28,317 nt of DNA, taken from positions 1 to 28,317 of the forward strand of contig CAKRYM010000003.1 in the NCBI GenBank assembly GCA_934427095.1, given 5' to 3'. The translations under genes were made by a program, and so were the position numbers. The first letter of the stretch is position 1; each line of letters opens with the position of its first letter. This document shows, piece after piece, positions 1 to 8,613 of this stretch. The notes beneath the pieces are model-generated. The model had not been told where the DNA came from and did no database searches. It saw only the letters and a list, made by a program, of their open reading frames with translations. This stretch comes from an uncultured Bacillota bacterium (GTDB lineage: Bacteria; Bacillota; Dehalobacteriia; UBA4068).

Positions 1-115
1 GTACAGAGATGCCTGCAAGATGAAAACACCAGCCAACCCCAGAAGATGGGTGTGTGGCGTATATTTTTGTGTGTTCAACAGTCTTGCGGCAAAGCAGGGC
101 TGTTTTCTTTTTCTT
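1..115 (+). promoter_or_regulatory. pyr operon leader (attenuator, 5' part cut off)
   Basis: This untranslated leader precedes pyrC. CUGCAAG at 13-19 can pair over 7 bp (one G-U) with CUUGCGG at 83-89. That pairing consumes the 5' arm of the terminator at 79-102, so it behaves like an antiterminator. Bases 5-19 (AGAGATGCCTGCAAG) loosely resemble the conserved loop bound by PyrR in Bacillus pyr leaders, but with differences, and the upstream half lies outside the window. The pairing is seen directly. Control by PyrR and UMP/PRPP is inferred from the known regulation of Firmicute pyr operons. Confidence 0.5.
79..115 (+). terminator. intrinsic terminator in the pyr leader
   Basis: Arms CAGTCTTGC (79-87) and GCAGGGCTG (94-102) pair over 9 bp, two of them G-U, around loop GGCAAA. 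The T-rich tract TTTTCTTTTTCTT (103-115) follows. It lies 24 bases before the chosen pyrC start and before its ribosome site, which is the expected place for a transcription attenuator. Confidence 0.75.
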
Positions 116-139
116 AGCCCAAAGCAAAGGAGAATGAAC

Positions 140-1354
140 ATGGAATGTTTGGCCATGGAGAAAAAATCTGTCGTTGAAGCATTGGCCAGTCTGGGCATTA
201 GCGCCGCCCGGGCGGAAGCCTGTTTTTCCCATTGCCTCGTTTTTCCCGGTTTCGTTGATGTGCATGTGCATTTACGCGAGCCGGGTTTTTTTTATAAAGA
301 AACCATAGCCAGCGGCACAGCGGCCGGGGCCAAGGGCGGGTACACCGCTTTATGCGCCATGCCCAATCTAAACCCGGTGCCCGATAGCCGGGACACCTTG
401 TTCTTGCAATTGGAGTTGATCCGCCAAAAGGCCCGCATCCCCGTATACCCCTATGGGGCCATTAGCATGGGGGAACAGGGGCAAATGCTTTCCGATATGG
501 AAGCCATGGCCCCCTATGTGATCGGCTTTTCCGATGACGGCAAAGGCATGCAGAAAGAGGGCTTGATGGCCAAAGCCATGGAAAAAGCCCAAGCCTTGGG
601 AAAGATCATCGCCGCCCATTGCGAGGAGGAAAGCCTGCTCAACGGCGGCTATATTCACGACGGGGCTTATGCGAAAGCCCATGGACACAAGGGTATTTGC
701 AAGGAAAGCGAATGGCAACCTTTGGCTAGGGATTTGCGTTTGGCCAAGGAAACGGGCTGCGCTTATCATGTTTGCCATGTGTCCTGTTTGGAAAGTCTGG
801 AGCTGATCCGCCAAGCCAAAAAGGAAGGGGTGGACGTCACTTGCGAAACCGCGCCCCATTATTTGACCTTAACAGAGGCGGATTTAGAGGAGGACGGCCG
901 TTTTAAGATGAACCCGCCCTTACGAACAGAAGAGGATAGAAAAGCCCTGATCCAGGGGATTTTAGACGGCACCGTGGATATGATCGCTACGGACCACGCC
1001 CCCCATAGCCGAGAGGAAAAAAGCCGCGGCTTAAAGGATAGCCTCATGGGGGTGGTAGGCTTGGAAACCGCTTTTCCCGTATTGTATACGAAATTGGTCT
1101 GTCCGGGGATTCTCCCCTTGGAAACCTTGATTCGTTGCTTGAGCACGAACCCCAGGAAACGGTTTTCCATCCCCTTAGACCAGGACATGACCATTTGGGA
1201 CTTAACAGAAACAGAACAGATCGACCCGGAAACCTTTTTGAGCCAAGGACGGAGCACGCCCTTTGCCCAGTGGGAAGTCAAGGGTAAATGTAAGATGACC
1301 ATTGCAGGAGGACGCATCGTATGGCAAGACGATTTGATCGAAAGCTTGTGCTAG
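140..1354 (+). CDS. pyrC: dihydroorotase
   Basis: PyrC cyclises carbamoyl aspartate to dihydroorotate, step 3 of UMP synthesis, in the cytosol. The metal-site motifs of class I dihydroorotases are visible: HVHLREPG at residues 42-49, SDDGKGMQ, AHCEEES, YHVCHVS and ATDHAPHS. The C-terminal GRSTPF segment is typical. I chose ATG 140 because AAAGGAG at 126-132 lies 7 nt upstream; the in-frame ATG at 134 is too close. The frame stays open upstream to position 20, but that would translate through the leader terminator. At 404 residues it is slightly short: the stretch before HVHLREPG is about 17 residues shorter than in the B. subtilis enzyme, so the N-terminal beta-sandwich is reduced. It overlaps carA by 34 nt. 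Confidence 0.95.
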   Translation: MECLAMEKKSVVEALASLGISAARAEACFSHCLVFPGFVDVHVHLREPGFFYKETIASGTAAGAKGGYTALCAMPNLNPVPDSRDTLFLQLELIRQKARIPVYPYGAISMGEQGQMLSDMEAMAPYVIGFSDDGKGMQKEGLMAKAMEKAQALGKIIAAHCEEESLLNGGYIHDGAYAKAHGHKGICKESEWQPLARDLRLAKETGCAYHVCHVSCLESLELIRQAKKEGVDVTCETAPHYLTLTEADLEEDGRFKMNPPLRTEEDRKALIQGILDGTVDMIATDHAPHSREEKSRGLKDSLMGVVGLETAFPVLYTKLVCPGILPLETLIRCLSTNPRKRFSIPLDQDMTIWDLTETEQIDPETFLSQGRSTPFAQWEVKGKCKMTIAGGRIVWQDDLIESLC

Positions 1355-2418
1355 AGGACGGTTCCCAATATTTCGGCTTTGGCTTTGGGGATAAAAAGGA
1401 TAGGGTGTGCGAAATCGTGTTCAATACCTCTATGGTGGGGTATCAGGAAATCGTTTCCGACCCTTCTTATACGGATCAGCTGGTGGTGATGACCTATCCC
1501 TTGATCGGCAATTACGGCATTGCGGACGAGGACTTTGAAACCCGCACCCCCAGCATCGGCGGCTTGGCCGTAGGGGAATACAATGACCAGCCGTCCAATT
1601 TCCGCTGCATCAGAACGTTGGCGGAAACCTTGGAAGATTATCATATTCCCTGCATTGAAGGGATAGACACCCGTAAACTCACCCGCAGCATCCGGGATTT
1701 GGGTAGTAGAAAGGTGCTGATTACGGATATTGATACCCCCATGGAAATGGCCATGGATATTTTGCATAGCAGCAAAATCCCCCATGACGCCGTAAGTCGA
1801 GTCAGCTGTCAGAAGCGTTGGTATTCCCGTACCGCCAATCCCCGTTTCCAGGTGGTGGCGGTAGATTGCGGCATGAAGCTGAACATTTTGCGCTCCTTGA
1901 AGCAGCGCCGCTGCAATGTGACGGTAGTGCCCTGGAATATTACGGCAGAAGAAGTGTTGGCCATGGCGCCGGATGGACTGTTCCTCTCCAATGGCCCTGG
2001 GGACCCGGAGGACGTGACCCCGGTGATTCGCCTGGTGCAAGAATTACGGGGAAAATTGCCCATTTTCGGCATTTGCCTGGGCCATCAGGTGATTTCCCTG
2101 GCTTATGGGGGCAAAACCTATAAACTGAAATTCGGCCACAGAGGGGGCAATCATCCGGTGAAAAACCTGCTCACCAGCAAGGTGGAAATTACCTCCCAAA
2201 ACCATAGTTACGCCGTGGACGAGGCTTCTTTGGCCAATACGGGCTTGCTGGTGACGCACCGGAATTTGTTGGACAATACGGTGGAAGGGGTGGCTTGCCC
2301 TAAGGACAAGCTGTTCTGCGTCCAGTATCATCCGGAAAGCGCCCCTGGCCCCCAGGATAGCGGCTACTTATTCGATCAATTCATCAGCAGCATGGAGGAG
2401 GAAAAGGCAAATGCCTAA
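1321..2418 (+). CDS. carA: carbamoyl-phosphate synthase small (glutaminase) subunit
   Basis: CarA hydrolyses glutamine and passes ammonia to CarB to make carbamoyl phosphate. The N-terminal half has the small-subunit signature (KLVLEDGSQYFGFGFG, then MVGYQEIVSDPSY). The C-terminal half is a class I amidotransferase with FLSNGPGDPEDV, the nucleophile Cys in GICLGHQ, and the His/Glu pair in CVQYHPES. The start ATG 1321 has AGGAGG at 1306-1311, 9 nt upstream. The 365-residue length is normal. The gene overlaps pyrC upstream and carB downstream (8 nt), so translation is probably coupled. Its place in the pyr operon points to a pyrimidine-regulated enzyme rather than an arginine-specific one. Confidence 0.97.
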   Translation: MARRFDRKLVLEDGSQYFGFGFGDKKDRVCEIVFNTSMVGYQEIVSDPSYTDQLVVMTYPLIGNYGIADEDFETRTPSIGGLAVGEYNDQPSNFRCIRTLAETLEDYHIPCIEGIDTRKLTRSIRDLGSRKVLITDIDTPMEMAMDILHSSKIPHDAVSRVSCQKRWYSRTANPRFQVVAVDCGMKLNILRSLKQRRCNVTVVPWNITAEEVLAMAPDGLFLSNGPGDPEDVTPVIRLVQELRGKLPIFGICLGHQVISLAYGGKTYKLKFGHRGGNHPVKNLLTSKVEITSQNHSYAVDEASLANTGLLVTHRNLLDNTVEGVACPKDKLFCVQYHPESAPGPQDSGYLFDQFISSMEEEKANA

Positions 2419-5400
2419 ACGGAGCGATATCAAAAAAGTGTTGGTCATTGGCAGCGGCCCCATTGTCATTGGGCAGGCCGCGGAATTCGACTATGCCGGC
2501 ACCCAGGCTTGCCTGGCCTTAAAGGAAGAAGGCTATGAGGTGGTCTTGGCCAATTCCAACCCTGCTACCATCATGACCGATGAAACCATTGCGGATAAAA
2601 TTTATATGGAGCCTTTGACTTTGGAATATATTGCCAAGATCATCCGCTACGAGCGGCCGGACGCCATTGTGCCGGGGATCGGCGGCCAAACGGGGCTCAA
2701 TTTGGCAGTGCAGCTGGAACGGAAAGGAATTTTACGGGAATGCCAGGTAGAGCTGTTGGGCACCCCCAGCAGCAGTATTGACCAGGCGGAGGACAGAGAT
2801 TTGTTCAAGGCCCTTTGCCAGGAAATCGGCGAACCGGTCTTGCCCTCTTTGATTGCCAACTCTATGGAAGAAGGGGTGAAAGCCGCGGAAGAAATCGGCT
2901 ATCCCGTGGTGCTGAGGCCAGCCTTTACCTTAGGGGGCACAGGCGGTGGCTTTGCCGACAACGAAGAAGAGCTGAAAGAGCTCATGAAACATGCCTTGAA
3001 GCTTTCCCCGGTTCATCAGGTGCTGGTGGAAAAGAGCATCAAAGGCTATAAGGAAATCGAATACGAGGTAATCCGGGACAAGAACGACACGGCCATTACC
3101 ATTTGTAATATGGAAAATATGGACCCCGTGGGCATTCATACCGGGGACTCCATTGTGGTTTGCCCCTCCCAGACCTTGACCAATAAGGAATACCATATGC
3201 TCAGGGACGCGGCCTTGCGCATTATCCGCGCCTTGAAGATTGAAGGGGGCTGCAATGTACAGTTTGCCTTAGACCCTCAGTCCTTCTCTTACTATGTAAT
3301 TGAGGTAAACCCCAGGGTGTCCAGGTCCTCGGCTTTGGCTTCCAAGGCCAGCGGTTACCCCATTGCCCGGGTTTCCGCCAAAATCGCCGTGGGCATGACC
3401 TTGGACGAAATCCCCATTGCCAATACGCCGGCCAGCTTTGAGCCTACATTGGATTATGTGGTGACCAAGCTGCCCCGTTTCCCCTTTGACAAATTTTCCG
3501 ACGCCAACAACCGCTTGTCCACCCAGATGAAAGCCACTGGGGAAGTGATGAGCATTGGCCGTACCTTTGAGGAAAGCTTGCTAAAAGCCATCCGTTCCTT
3601 GGAAACCGGGGTTTGGCATTTACATATGCGGAAATTCGACCAAATGTCCGTAGAAGAAATGCTGGATTATATTGCCGTGGGTACGGACGACCGTATCTTT
3701 GCCATTGGGGAATTGCTCCGGCGGGATGTGGATATGGGCCGGATTTGCGATTGCTGCCATATCGACCTCTTTTTCATTGAGAAATTGCGCCATATCATCC
3801 TCTTGGAACGGGAAGCGGAAGCCCATCCCTTTGATGCCCCTACCTTACGGGAATTGAAACGCTACGGTTTTTGCGATAAGGCCATTGGGGAATTCTGGCG
3901 CTGCTCCGCGGACCAGGTCAGGACTTTCCGTTTGCAGCAGGGGATTGTGCCGGTGTACAAAATGATCGACACCTGCGCTTCGGAATTTGATTCCTATATT
4001 CCCTATTTTTACTCCACCTATGCGGAAGAAAACGAATCCCAAGTTTCTACGGGCAAAAAAGTGGTGGTGCTGGGGGCTGGGCCTATCCGCATCGGCCAAG
4101 GGGTGGAATTCGATTATTCCACGGTGCACGCAGTAAAAACCATTAAGGAAGCGGGCATCGAAGCCATTATCATCAACAATAACCCGGAAACGGTTTCCAC
4201 GGATTACACTTGTTCGGATAAATTGTATTTCGAACCCTTGACCGTGGAGGATGTATTGAATATCATTGACTTAGAAAAGCCCATGGGGGTCATCGCCTCC
4301 TTAGGCGGGCAGACCGCCATTAATTTGGCTGCGCCTTTGCGGGAAAGAGGCGTGACCTTGATCGGCACAGATCAGGACGCCATTGAACGGGCGGAAAACC
4401 GGGACGCCTTTGAAAAGATTTTGCTGGAATTGAACATTCCGCAGCCTAAAGGCCGGGCCGTCACCCGGATTGAGGACGGGGTGAAAGCCGCTGGGGAAAT
4501 CGGCTACCCGGTGTTGGTGAGACCCTCCTTTGTCTTGGGGGGGAGAGCCATGCAAATCGTGGCCAATGAACAGCAGCTCAGGCATTATCTGAAAACCGCC
4601 GTGGAAGTGGATGAGGATAAGCCGGTGCTGGTGGACCGCTATATCCGCGGCAGAGAAGTGGAAGTGGACGCGGTCTGCGACGGGGAGCAGGTCTTTGTCC
4701 CCGGTATTATGGAGCTGATCGAACGTACCGGGGTCCATTCCGGGGACTCCATCAGCGTGTATCCGCCCTTTAGTCTGTCCCAGCAGGTAAAGGACACGGT
4801 GCTGGATTATACCCGCCGCTTGGGCCTGGGCATTGGCATCAAGGGCTTGTTCAATATTCAGTTTATTGTGGATCGGGAGGATCAGGTCTATATCATTGAG
4901 GTAAACCCCCGCTCTTCTCGGACCGTACCCTTTATTTCCAAGGCCACGGGCTATTGCTTAGCAGATATTGGTACCTTGGTCATGCTGGGCAAAAGCTTAA
5001 AGGAACAGGGCTTTACGGAGATTTACGGCAAAGAATCCAGCCGTTGGTATGCCAAGGCGCCGGCCTTCTCCTTTGCGAAATTACGGGGCTTGGACGCTTA
5101 TCTTTCCCCGGAAATGAAATCCACTGGGGAAGCCATCGGTTATGATAAGAAAATGACCCGCGCCCTCTACAAGGCCTTACAAGCTTCAGGCATGCAGGTG
5201 ATGAATTACGGCACGGTGTTTGTGACCATTGCGGATGCGGATAAAGAAGAAGCCTTACCCTTGATTCGCCGCTTCTATAACATGGGCTTTAATATCGAAG
5301 CCACGGCCGGCACTGCCTCTTTCTTAAAGGAGCATGGCATCAAAACCCGGGTGAAAAAGAAAATCAGCGAAGGCAGCGAGGAAATTTTGGACTCCATTCG

Positions 5401-5614
5401 CCAAGGCTATGTGAATTATGTGGTGAATACCAGAGACGTGGCAGAGCCCTTAACCGCCGGGGCGGAATCTGACGGTCACGCCATTCGCCAATGCGCCGTG
5501 GAAAACGGCGTCACGGTGTTCACGGCTTTGGATACCGTAGCAGCTTTGCTGGATGTTTTGGAAGAGATCACCATGGAAATTTCCACCATCAATCAGGGGA
5601 GAGAGAACAAATGA
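2411..5614 (+). CDS. carB: carbamoyl-phosphate synthase large subunit
   Basis: CarB uses two ATP, bicarbonate and ammonia from CarA to make carbamoyl phosphate. The 1067 residues hold the two homologous ATP-grasp halves. The first begins KKVLVIGSGPIVIGQAAEFD, and the second repeats as KKVVVLGAGPIRIGQGVEFD near residue 550. Each half has an EVNPR motif at the ATP site. The last ~130 residues form the MGS-like allosteric domain (from about MNYGTVFVTIADADKEEA), where UMP, ornithine or IMP binds in related enzymes. The ribosome site GGAGGAGG lies in the end of carA. The stop overlaps pyrK as ATGA. Nothing is missing or frameshifted. Confidence 0.98.
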   Translation: MPKRSDIKKVLVIGSGPIVIGQAAEFDYAGTQACLALKEEGYEVVLANSNPATIMTDETIADKIYMEPLTLEYIAKIIRYERPDAIVPGIGGQTGLNLAVQLERKGILRECQVELLGTPSSSIDQAEDRDLFKALCQEIGEPVLPSLIANSMEEGVKAAEEIGYPVVLRPAFTLGGTGGGFADNEEELKELMKHALKLSPVHQVLVEKSIKGYKEIEYEVIRDKNDTAITICNMENMDPVGIHTGDSIVVCPSQTLTNKEYHMLRDAALRIIRALKIEGGCNVQFALDPQSFSYYVIEVNPRVSRSSALASKASGYPIARVSAKIAVGMTLDEIPIANTPASFEPTLDYVVTKLPRFPFDKFSDANNRLSTQMKATGEVMSIGRTFEESLLKAIRSLETGVWHLHMRKFDQMSVEEMLDYIAVGTDDRIFAIGELLRRDVDMGRICDCCHIDLFFIEKLRHIILLEREAEAHPFDAPTLRELKRYGFCDKAIGEFWRCSADQVRTFRLQQGIVPVYKMIDTCASEFDSYIPYFYSTYAEENESQVSTGKKVVVLGAGPIRIGQGVEFDYSTVHAVKTIKEAGIEAIIINNNPETVSTDYTCSDKLYFEPLTVEDVLNIIDLEKPMGVIASLGGQTAINLAAPLRERGVTLIGTDQDAIERAENRDAFEKILLELNIPQPKGRAVTRIEDGVKAAGEIGYPVLVRPSFVLGGRAMQIVANEQQLRHYLKTAVEVDEDKPVLVDRYIRGREVEVDAVCDGEQVFVPGIMELIERTGVHSGDSISVYPPFSLSQQVKDTVLDYTRRLGLGIGIKGLFNIQFIVDREDQVYIIEVNPRSSRTVPFISKATGYCLADIGTLVMLGKSLKEQGFTEIYGKESSRWYAKAPAFSFAKLRGLDAYLSPEMKSTGEAIGYDKKMTRALYKALQASGMQVMNYGTVFVTIADADKEEALPLIRRFYNMGFNIEATAGTASFLKEHGIKTRVKKKISEGSEEILDSIRQGYVNYVVNTRDVAEPLTAGAESDGHAIRQCAVENGVTVFTALDTVAALLDVLEEITMEISTINQGRENK

Positions 5615-6342
5615 AACAAAACACCTATGTGATTCAGGAGAACCGTCCCTTGACCAGGACCGTCTATGAAATGCGCCTGCATGGGGATACCTCCGCCTTG
5701 GAAAAACCCGGCCAGTTCGTGAACATACAGCTGGCTGGGAAATATTTGCGCCGCCCCATTTCCGTTTGCGATTATGATGCAGAGGGCATGACCTTGCTCT
5801 ACAAGGTGGTAGGGGAAGGCACCGCCCAAATGAGCCATATGCGCCATGGGGAAAAGCTGGATTTGCTCACCGGGCTGGGCAATGGCTTTTCCTTGGAAAA
5901 AGCAGGGGAAAGCCCCCTCTTGGTGGGCGGCGGTATTGGCATCCCGCCCCTGTACGGCTTAGCCAAGGCTTTGCTGGCCAACGGGAAAAAGCCTCAGGTT
6001 ATCCTGGGCTTTAACAGCGGGGACGAGGTCTTTTATGTGGAGGAATTTGAACAATTAGGCTTGACAGTGCATGTGGCTACCGTAGACGGTTCCTTAGGCA
6101 CTAAGGGTTATGTGACCCAAGTGATGGCGCAGTTAACCTACAGTTATTTTTATACCTGCGGCCCCATGGCCATGTTCCGGGCCATTGAGGAAATCGCCAA
6201 AACCAGCGGCCAGTTCAGCTTTGAGGAACGCATGGGCTGTGGCTTCGGTGCCTGCATGGGCTGCACCTGTAAGACAAAATACGGCAATAAACGCATCTGC
6301 AAAGACGGGCCGGTGCTGGAAAGGGAGGAAATCATATGGTAG
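5611..6342 (+). CDS. pyrK: dihydroorotate dehydrogenase B electron-transfer subunit
   Basis: PyrK carries electrons from PyrD to NAD+ in the class 1B dihydroorotate dehydrogenase. It has a ferredoxin-reductase-like fold with the flavin motif RRPIS (47-51), a glycine-rich nucleotide segment LLVGGGIGIPP (103-113) and YTCGPMAM. Near the C-terminus is a [2Fe-2S] site with Cys210, Cys215, Cys218 and Cys230 in C-X4-C-X2-C-X11-C spacing. The start ATG 5611 overlaps the carB stop by 4 nt. A longer in-frame start at 5491 would lie inside carB and is unlikely. At 243 residues the length is normal. It overlaps pyrD by 7 nt, in keeping with the PyrK-PyrD complex. Confidence 0.96.
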   Translation: MKQNTYVIQENRPLTRTVYEMRLHGDTSALEKPGQFVNIQLAGKYLRRPISVCDYDAEGMTLLYKVVGEGTAQMSHMRHGEKLDLLTGLGNGFSLEKAGESPLLVGGGIGIPPLYGLAKALLANGKKPQVILGFNSGDEVFYVEEFEQLGLTVHVATVDGSLGTKGYVTQVMAQLTYSYFYTCGPMAMFRAIEEIAKTSGQFSFEERMGCGFGACMGCTCKTKYGNKRICKDGPVLEREEIIW

Positions 6343-7247
6343 ACACCCGGGTAGAATTAAGCGGCTTAACCTTGGTTAATCCCATTATCCCTGCTAGCGG
6401 CACCTTTGGCTATGGGCAGGAATTCGCGGAATTGTATGATATCAATTGCCTAGGCAGCTTTTCCTTTAAAGGCACCACCAAAGATGCCCGCTTTGGCAAC
6501 CCGACGCCCCGGATTGCGGAATGCGATGACGGGCTCTTAAACGCCGTGGGCTTGCAAAACCCCGGGGTGGATCAGGTGATCAGCCAGGAATTGCCCAATA
6601 TTGCCAAGATTTTTCATAAGCCGGTGATCGCCAACATCAGCGGCTTTTCCGTGGCGGAATATGTGGAATGCGCAGAGAAACTCACGGCACAGCCCCAGGT
6701 GGGGATATTGGAAATCAATATTAGCTGCCCCAATGTTCATGATGGCGGCATGAGCTTCGGCACCACAGCCAAGGCTGCGGCGGAAGTGACCAAGGCCGTG
6801 AAAGCCGTGGCCACCAAGCCCGTGTATATGAAGCTGAGCCCCAATGTGACGGATATCGTGGAGATCGCCAAGGCCTGCGCAGACGCGGGGGCAGACGGCA
6901 TCAGCCTGATTAACACCTTGATGGGGATGCGCATCGATTTGAAAACGCGCCGGCCGGTATTGGCTAACGGTACTGGGGGGTACAGCGGCCCTGGCATTTT
7001 CCCCGTGGCCTTGCGCATGGTTTATCAAGTTTACGAAGCGGTAAAGCTGCCCATTATCGGCATGGGCGGCGTAGCCAGCGCTAAGGATGTGCTGGAAATG
7101 ATGCTGGCTGGGGCAACCGGGGTGGAAGTAGGGGCCGCCAATTTGCGCAACCCCTATTGCTGCCGGGACATTGTCCAGGATTTGCCCGCTGTGATGGAAG
7201 AATACGGAATCGACCGCTTAGCGGATATCATAGGAGGTGCCCACTAA
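6336..7247 (+). CDS. pyrD: dihydroorotate dehydrogenase, class 1B catalytic subunit
   Basis: PyrD oxidises dihydroorotate to orotate with FMN, step 4 of the pathway. The 303-residue TIM barrel shows PASGTFGYG (19-27), the substrate segment LLNAVGLQNPG (67-77), and INISCPNV with Cys131, the active-site base that marks class 1 enzymes. GMGGV and the phosphate-binding region follow near the C-terminus. Direct pairing with pyrK identifies the NAD-dependent 1B subclass. GGGAGG (6323-6328) lies 7 nt before ATG 6336. The stop shares one base with the pyrF start (TAATG). Confidence 0.97.
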   Translation: MVDTRVELSGLTLVNPIIPASGTFGYGQEFAELYDINCLGSFSFKGTTKDARFGNPTPRIAECDDGLLNAVGLQNPGVDQVISQELPNIAKIFHKPVIANISGFSVAEYVECAEKLTAQPQVGILEINISCPNVHDGGMSFGTTAKAAAEVTKAVKAVATKPVYMKLSPNVTDIVEIAKACADAGADGISLINTLMGMRIDLKTRRPVLANGTGGYSGPGIFPVALRMVYQVYEAVKLPIIGMGGVASAKDVLEMMLAGATGVEVGAANLRNPYCCRDIVQDLPAVMEEYGIDRLADIIGGAH

Positions 7248-7957
7248 TGGCAAAGGACGTCATCATTGCCTGCGATTTTCCCAATCGGGAGCAGGTGCTG
7301 GGCTTTTTGGACAAGTTTAGCGGCAAAAAGCCTTTTGTGAAAATTGGCATGGAGCTGTTTTACGGCGTTGGCCCGGACATTGTACGAGAAATCAAAAGCC
7401 GGGGCCATCAGATTTTCCTGGATTTGAAGCTGCATGATATTCCCAATACCGTGGAAAAAGCCATGGCGGTGTTAAGCGCTTTGGATGTGGATATTTGCAA
7501 TCTCCACGCCAGCGGCACCAAGGCCATGATGGAAGGGGCGTTGAAAGGCTTAACCCGGCCGGACGGTAGCCGTCCCTTGCTGATCGCCGTGACCCAACTC
7601 ACTTCCACCAGCGAGGAAAGAATGCAGCAAGAATTGCTCATCAACGCCCCCTTGGAAGAAACGGTACTTCATTATGCGAAAAACGCGGCGGAAGCAGGCT
7701 TAGACGGGGTGGTCTGCTCCCCCTTGGAAGCAGGGAAAGTGCACCAGGTTTGCGGGGAGAACTTCCTCACCGTGACCCCTGGGGTACGCTTTGCGGAAGG
7801 GAATACCCAGGATCAGGTCAGGGTCACTACCCCGGCCAAAGCCCGGGAACTGGGCTCCGATTATATTGTGGTGGGCCGTCCTATTACCGCTGCCCCTGAC
7901 CCAGTGGCTGCTTATGAACGTTGCTTAACCGAATTCTTAGGCGAAGGGATAAAATAA
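7247..7957 (+). CDS. pyrF: orotidine 5'-phosphate decarboxylase
   Basis: PyrF decarboxylates OMP to UMP, the last step. The catalytic Asp-Lys-Asp cluster is in FLDLKLHDIPNT (Asp59, Lys61, Asp64). The phosphate-binding end has VTPGVRF and YIVVGRPIT. I chose ATG 7247 in TAATG, with TAGGAGG just upstream inside pyrD; the open frame runs back to 7157 inside pyrD but lacks family similarity there. The 236 residues match the short bacterial form. A gap of 11 nt separates it from pyrE. Confidence 0.97.
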   Translation: MAKDVIIACDFPNREQVLGFLDKFSGKKPFVKIGMELFYGVGPDIVREIKSRGHQIFLDLKLHDIPNTVEKAMAVLSALDVDICNLHASGTKAMMEGALKGLTRPDGSRPLLIAVTQLTSTSEERMQQELLINAPLEETVLHYAKNAAEAGLDGVVCSPLEAGKVHQVCGENFLTVTPGVRFAEGNTQDQVRVTTPAKARELGSDYIVVGRPITAAPDPVAAYERCLTEFLGEGIK

Positions 7958-7968
7958 AGGAGATCAAT

Positions 7969-8613
7969 ATGGAAAACATTGCAGAATTGATTGCCAAGGA
8001 TTTGCTTTCCATCCGTGCGGTCTTTTTCCGGCCGGATGAACCGTTTACCTGGGCCAGCGGTATCAAAAGCCCGGTGTATTGCGACAACCGTTTGACCTTG
8101 ACCGCCCCCAAGGTACGTAATGACGTGGAAAACGCCCTAGCAGAAACCATACGCCGGGAATATCCGGAGGTGGAAGTGCTGATGGGGACTTCTACCGCGG
8201 GCATTGCCCACGCTGCCATTACCGGGCATATTTTGGGCTTGCCCATGGGCTATGTCCGTTCCGGCGCTAAGGATCACGGCCGGGGCAATCAAATCGAAGG
8301 CCGCTTGGAAGCAGGACAAAAAGTGGTGGTGGTGGAGGATTTGATTTCCACTGCCGGTAGTGTTTTGGAAGTGGTGGAGGTGCTGAGACAAGCGGGCGCG
8401 CAGGTCTTAGGCATTGTGTCCATCTTTACTTACGGCATGAAAAAAGGTTTGGACCGCATGGCCGAAGCCCAGGTGAAAAACGTCAGCTTAACCAATTTTG
8501 ATGTGATCGCCCAGGTAGCAGCAGCGGAAAATTATATCCGGCCTGAGGATGTTGTCCGTCTGAAGGCGTTCCGGGACAATCCCAGTGACGAAAGTTGGAT
8601 CGGAGGCAAATAA
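7969..8613 (+). CDS. pyrE: orotate phosphoribosyltransferase
   Basis: PyrE joins orotate to PRPP, giving OMP, and acts just before PyrF. The PRPP-binding loop is VVEDLISTAGS (residues 121-131); many family members have STGGS there, so Ala129 is a mild variant. The N-terminal part has FTWASGIKSPVYCDNR, typical of orotate binding, and the flexible-loop region has RSGAKDHGRGNQIEG. The start ATG 7969 has AAGGAG at 7957-7962. A TTG at 7921 in the same frame lies inside pyrF and is less likely. The 214-residue protein ends in TAATG overlapping pyrB. Confidence 0.97.
   Translation: MENIAELIAKDLLSIRAVFFRPDEPFTWASGIKSPVYCDNRLTLTAPKVRNDVENALAETIRREYPEVEVLMGTSTAGIAHAAITGHILGLPMGYVRSGAKDHGRGNQIEGRLEAGQKVVVVEDLISTAGSVLEVVEVLRQAGAQVLGIVSIFTYGMKKGLDRMAEAQVKNVSLTNFDVIAQVAAAENYIRPEDVVRLKAFRDNPSDESWIGGK

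Noticed and set aside
20..139. N-terminal extension of pyrC to an ATG at position 20
   Set aside because: It would translate through the leader terminator and antiterminator, has no family similarity, and a good ribosome site fits ATG 140.
368..2040. Long - strand open frames opposite pyrC and carA (152-229 codons)
   Set aside because: They are shadows of the real genes in a high-bias region, with His/Gln/Gly-rich composition and no recognisable domains.
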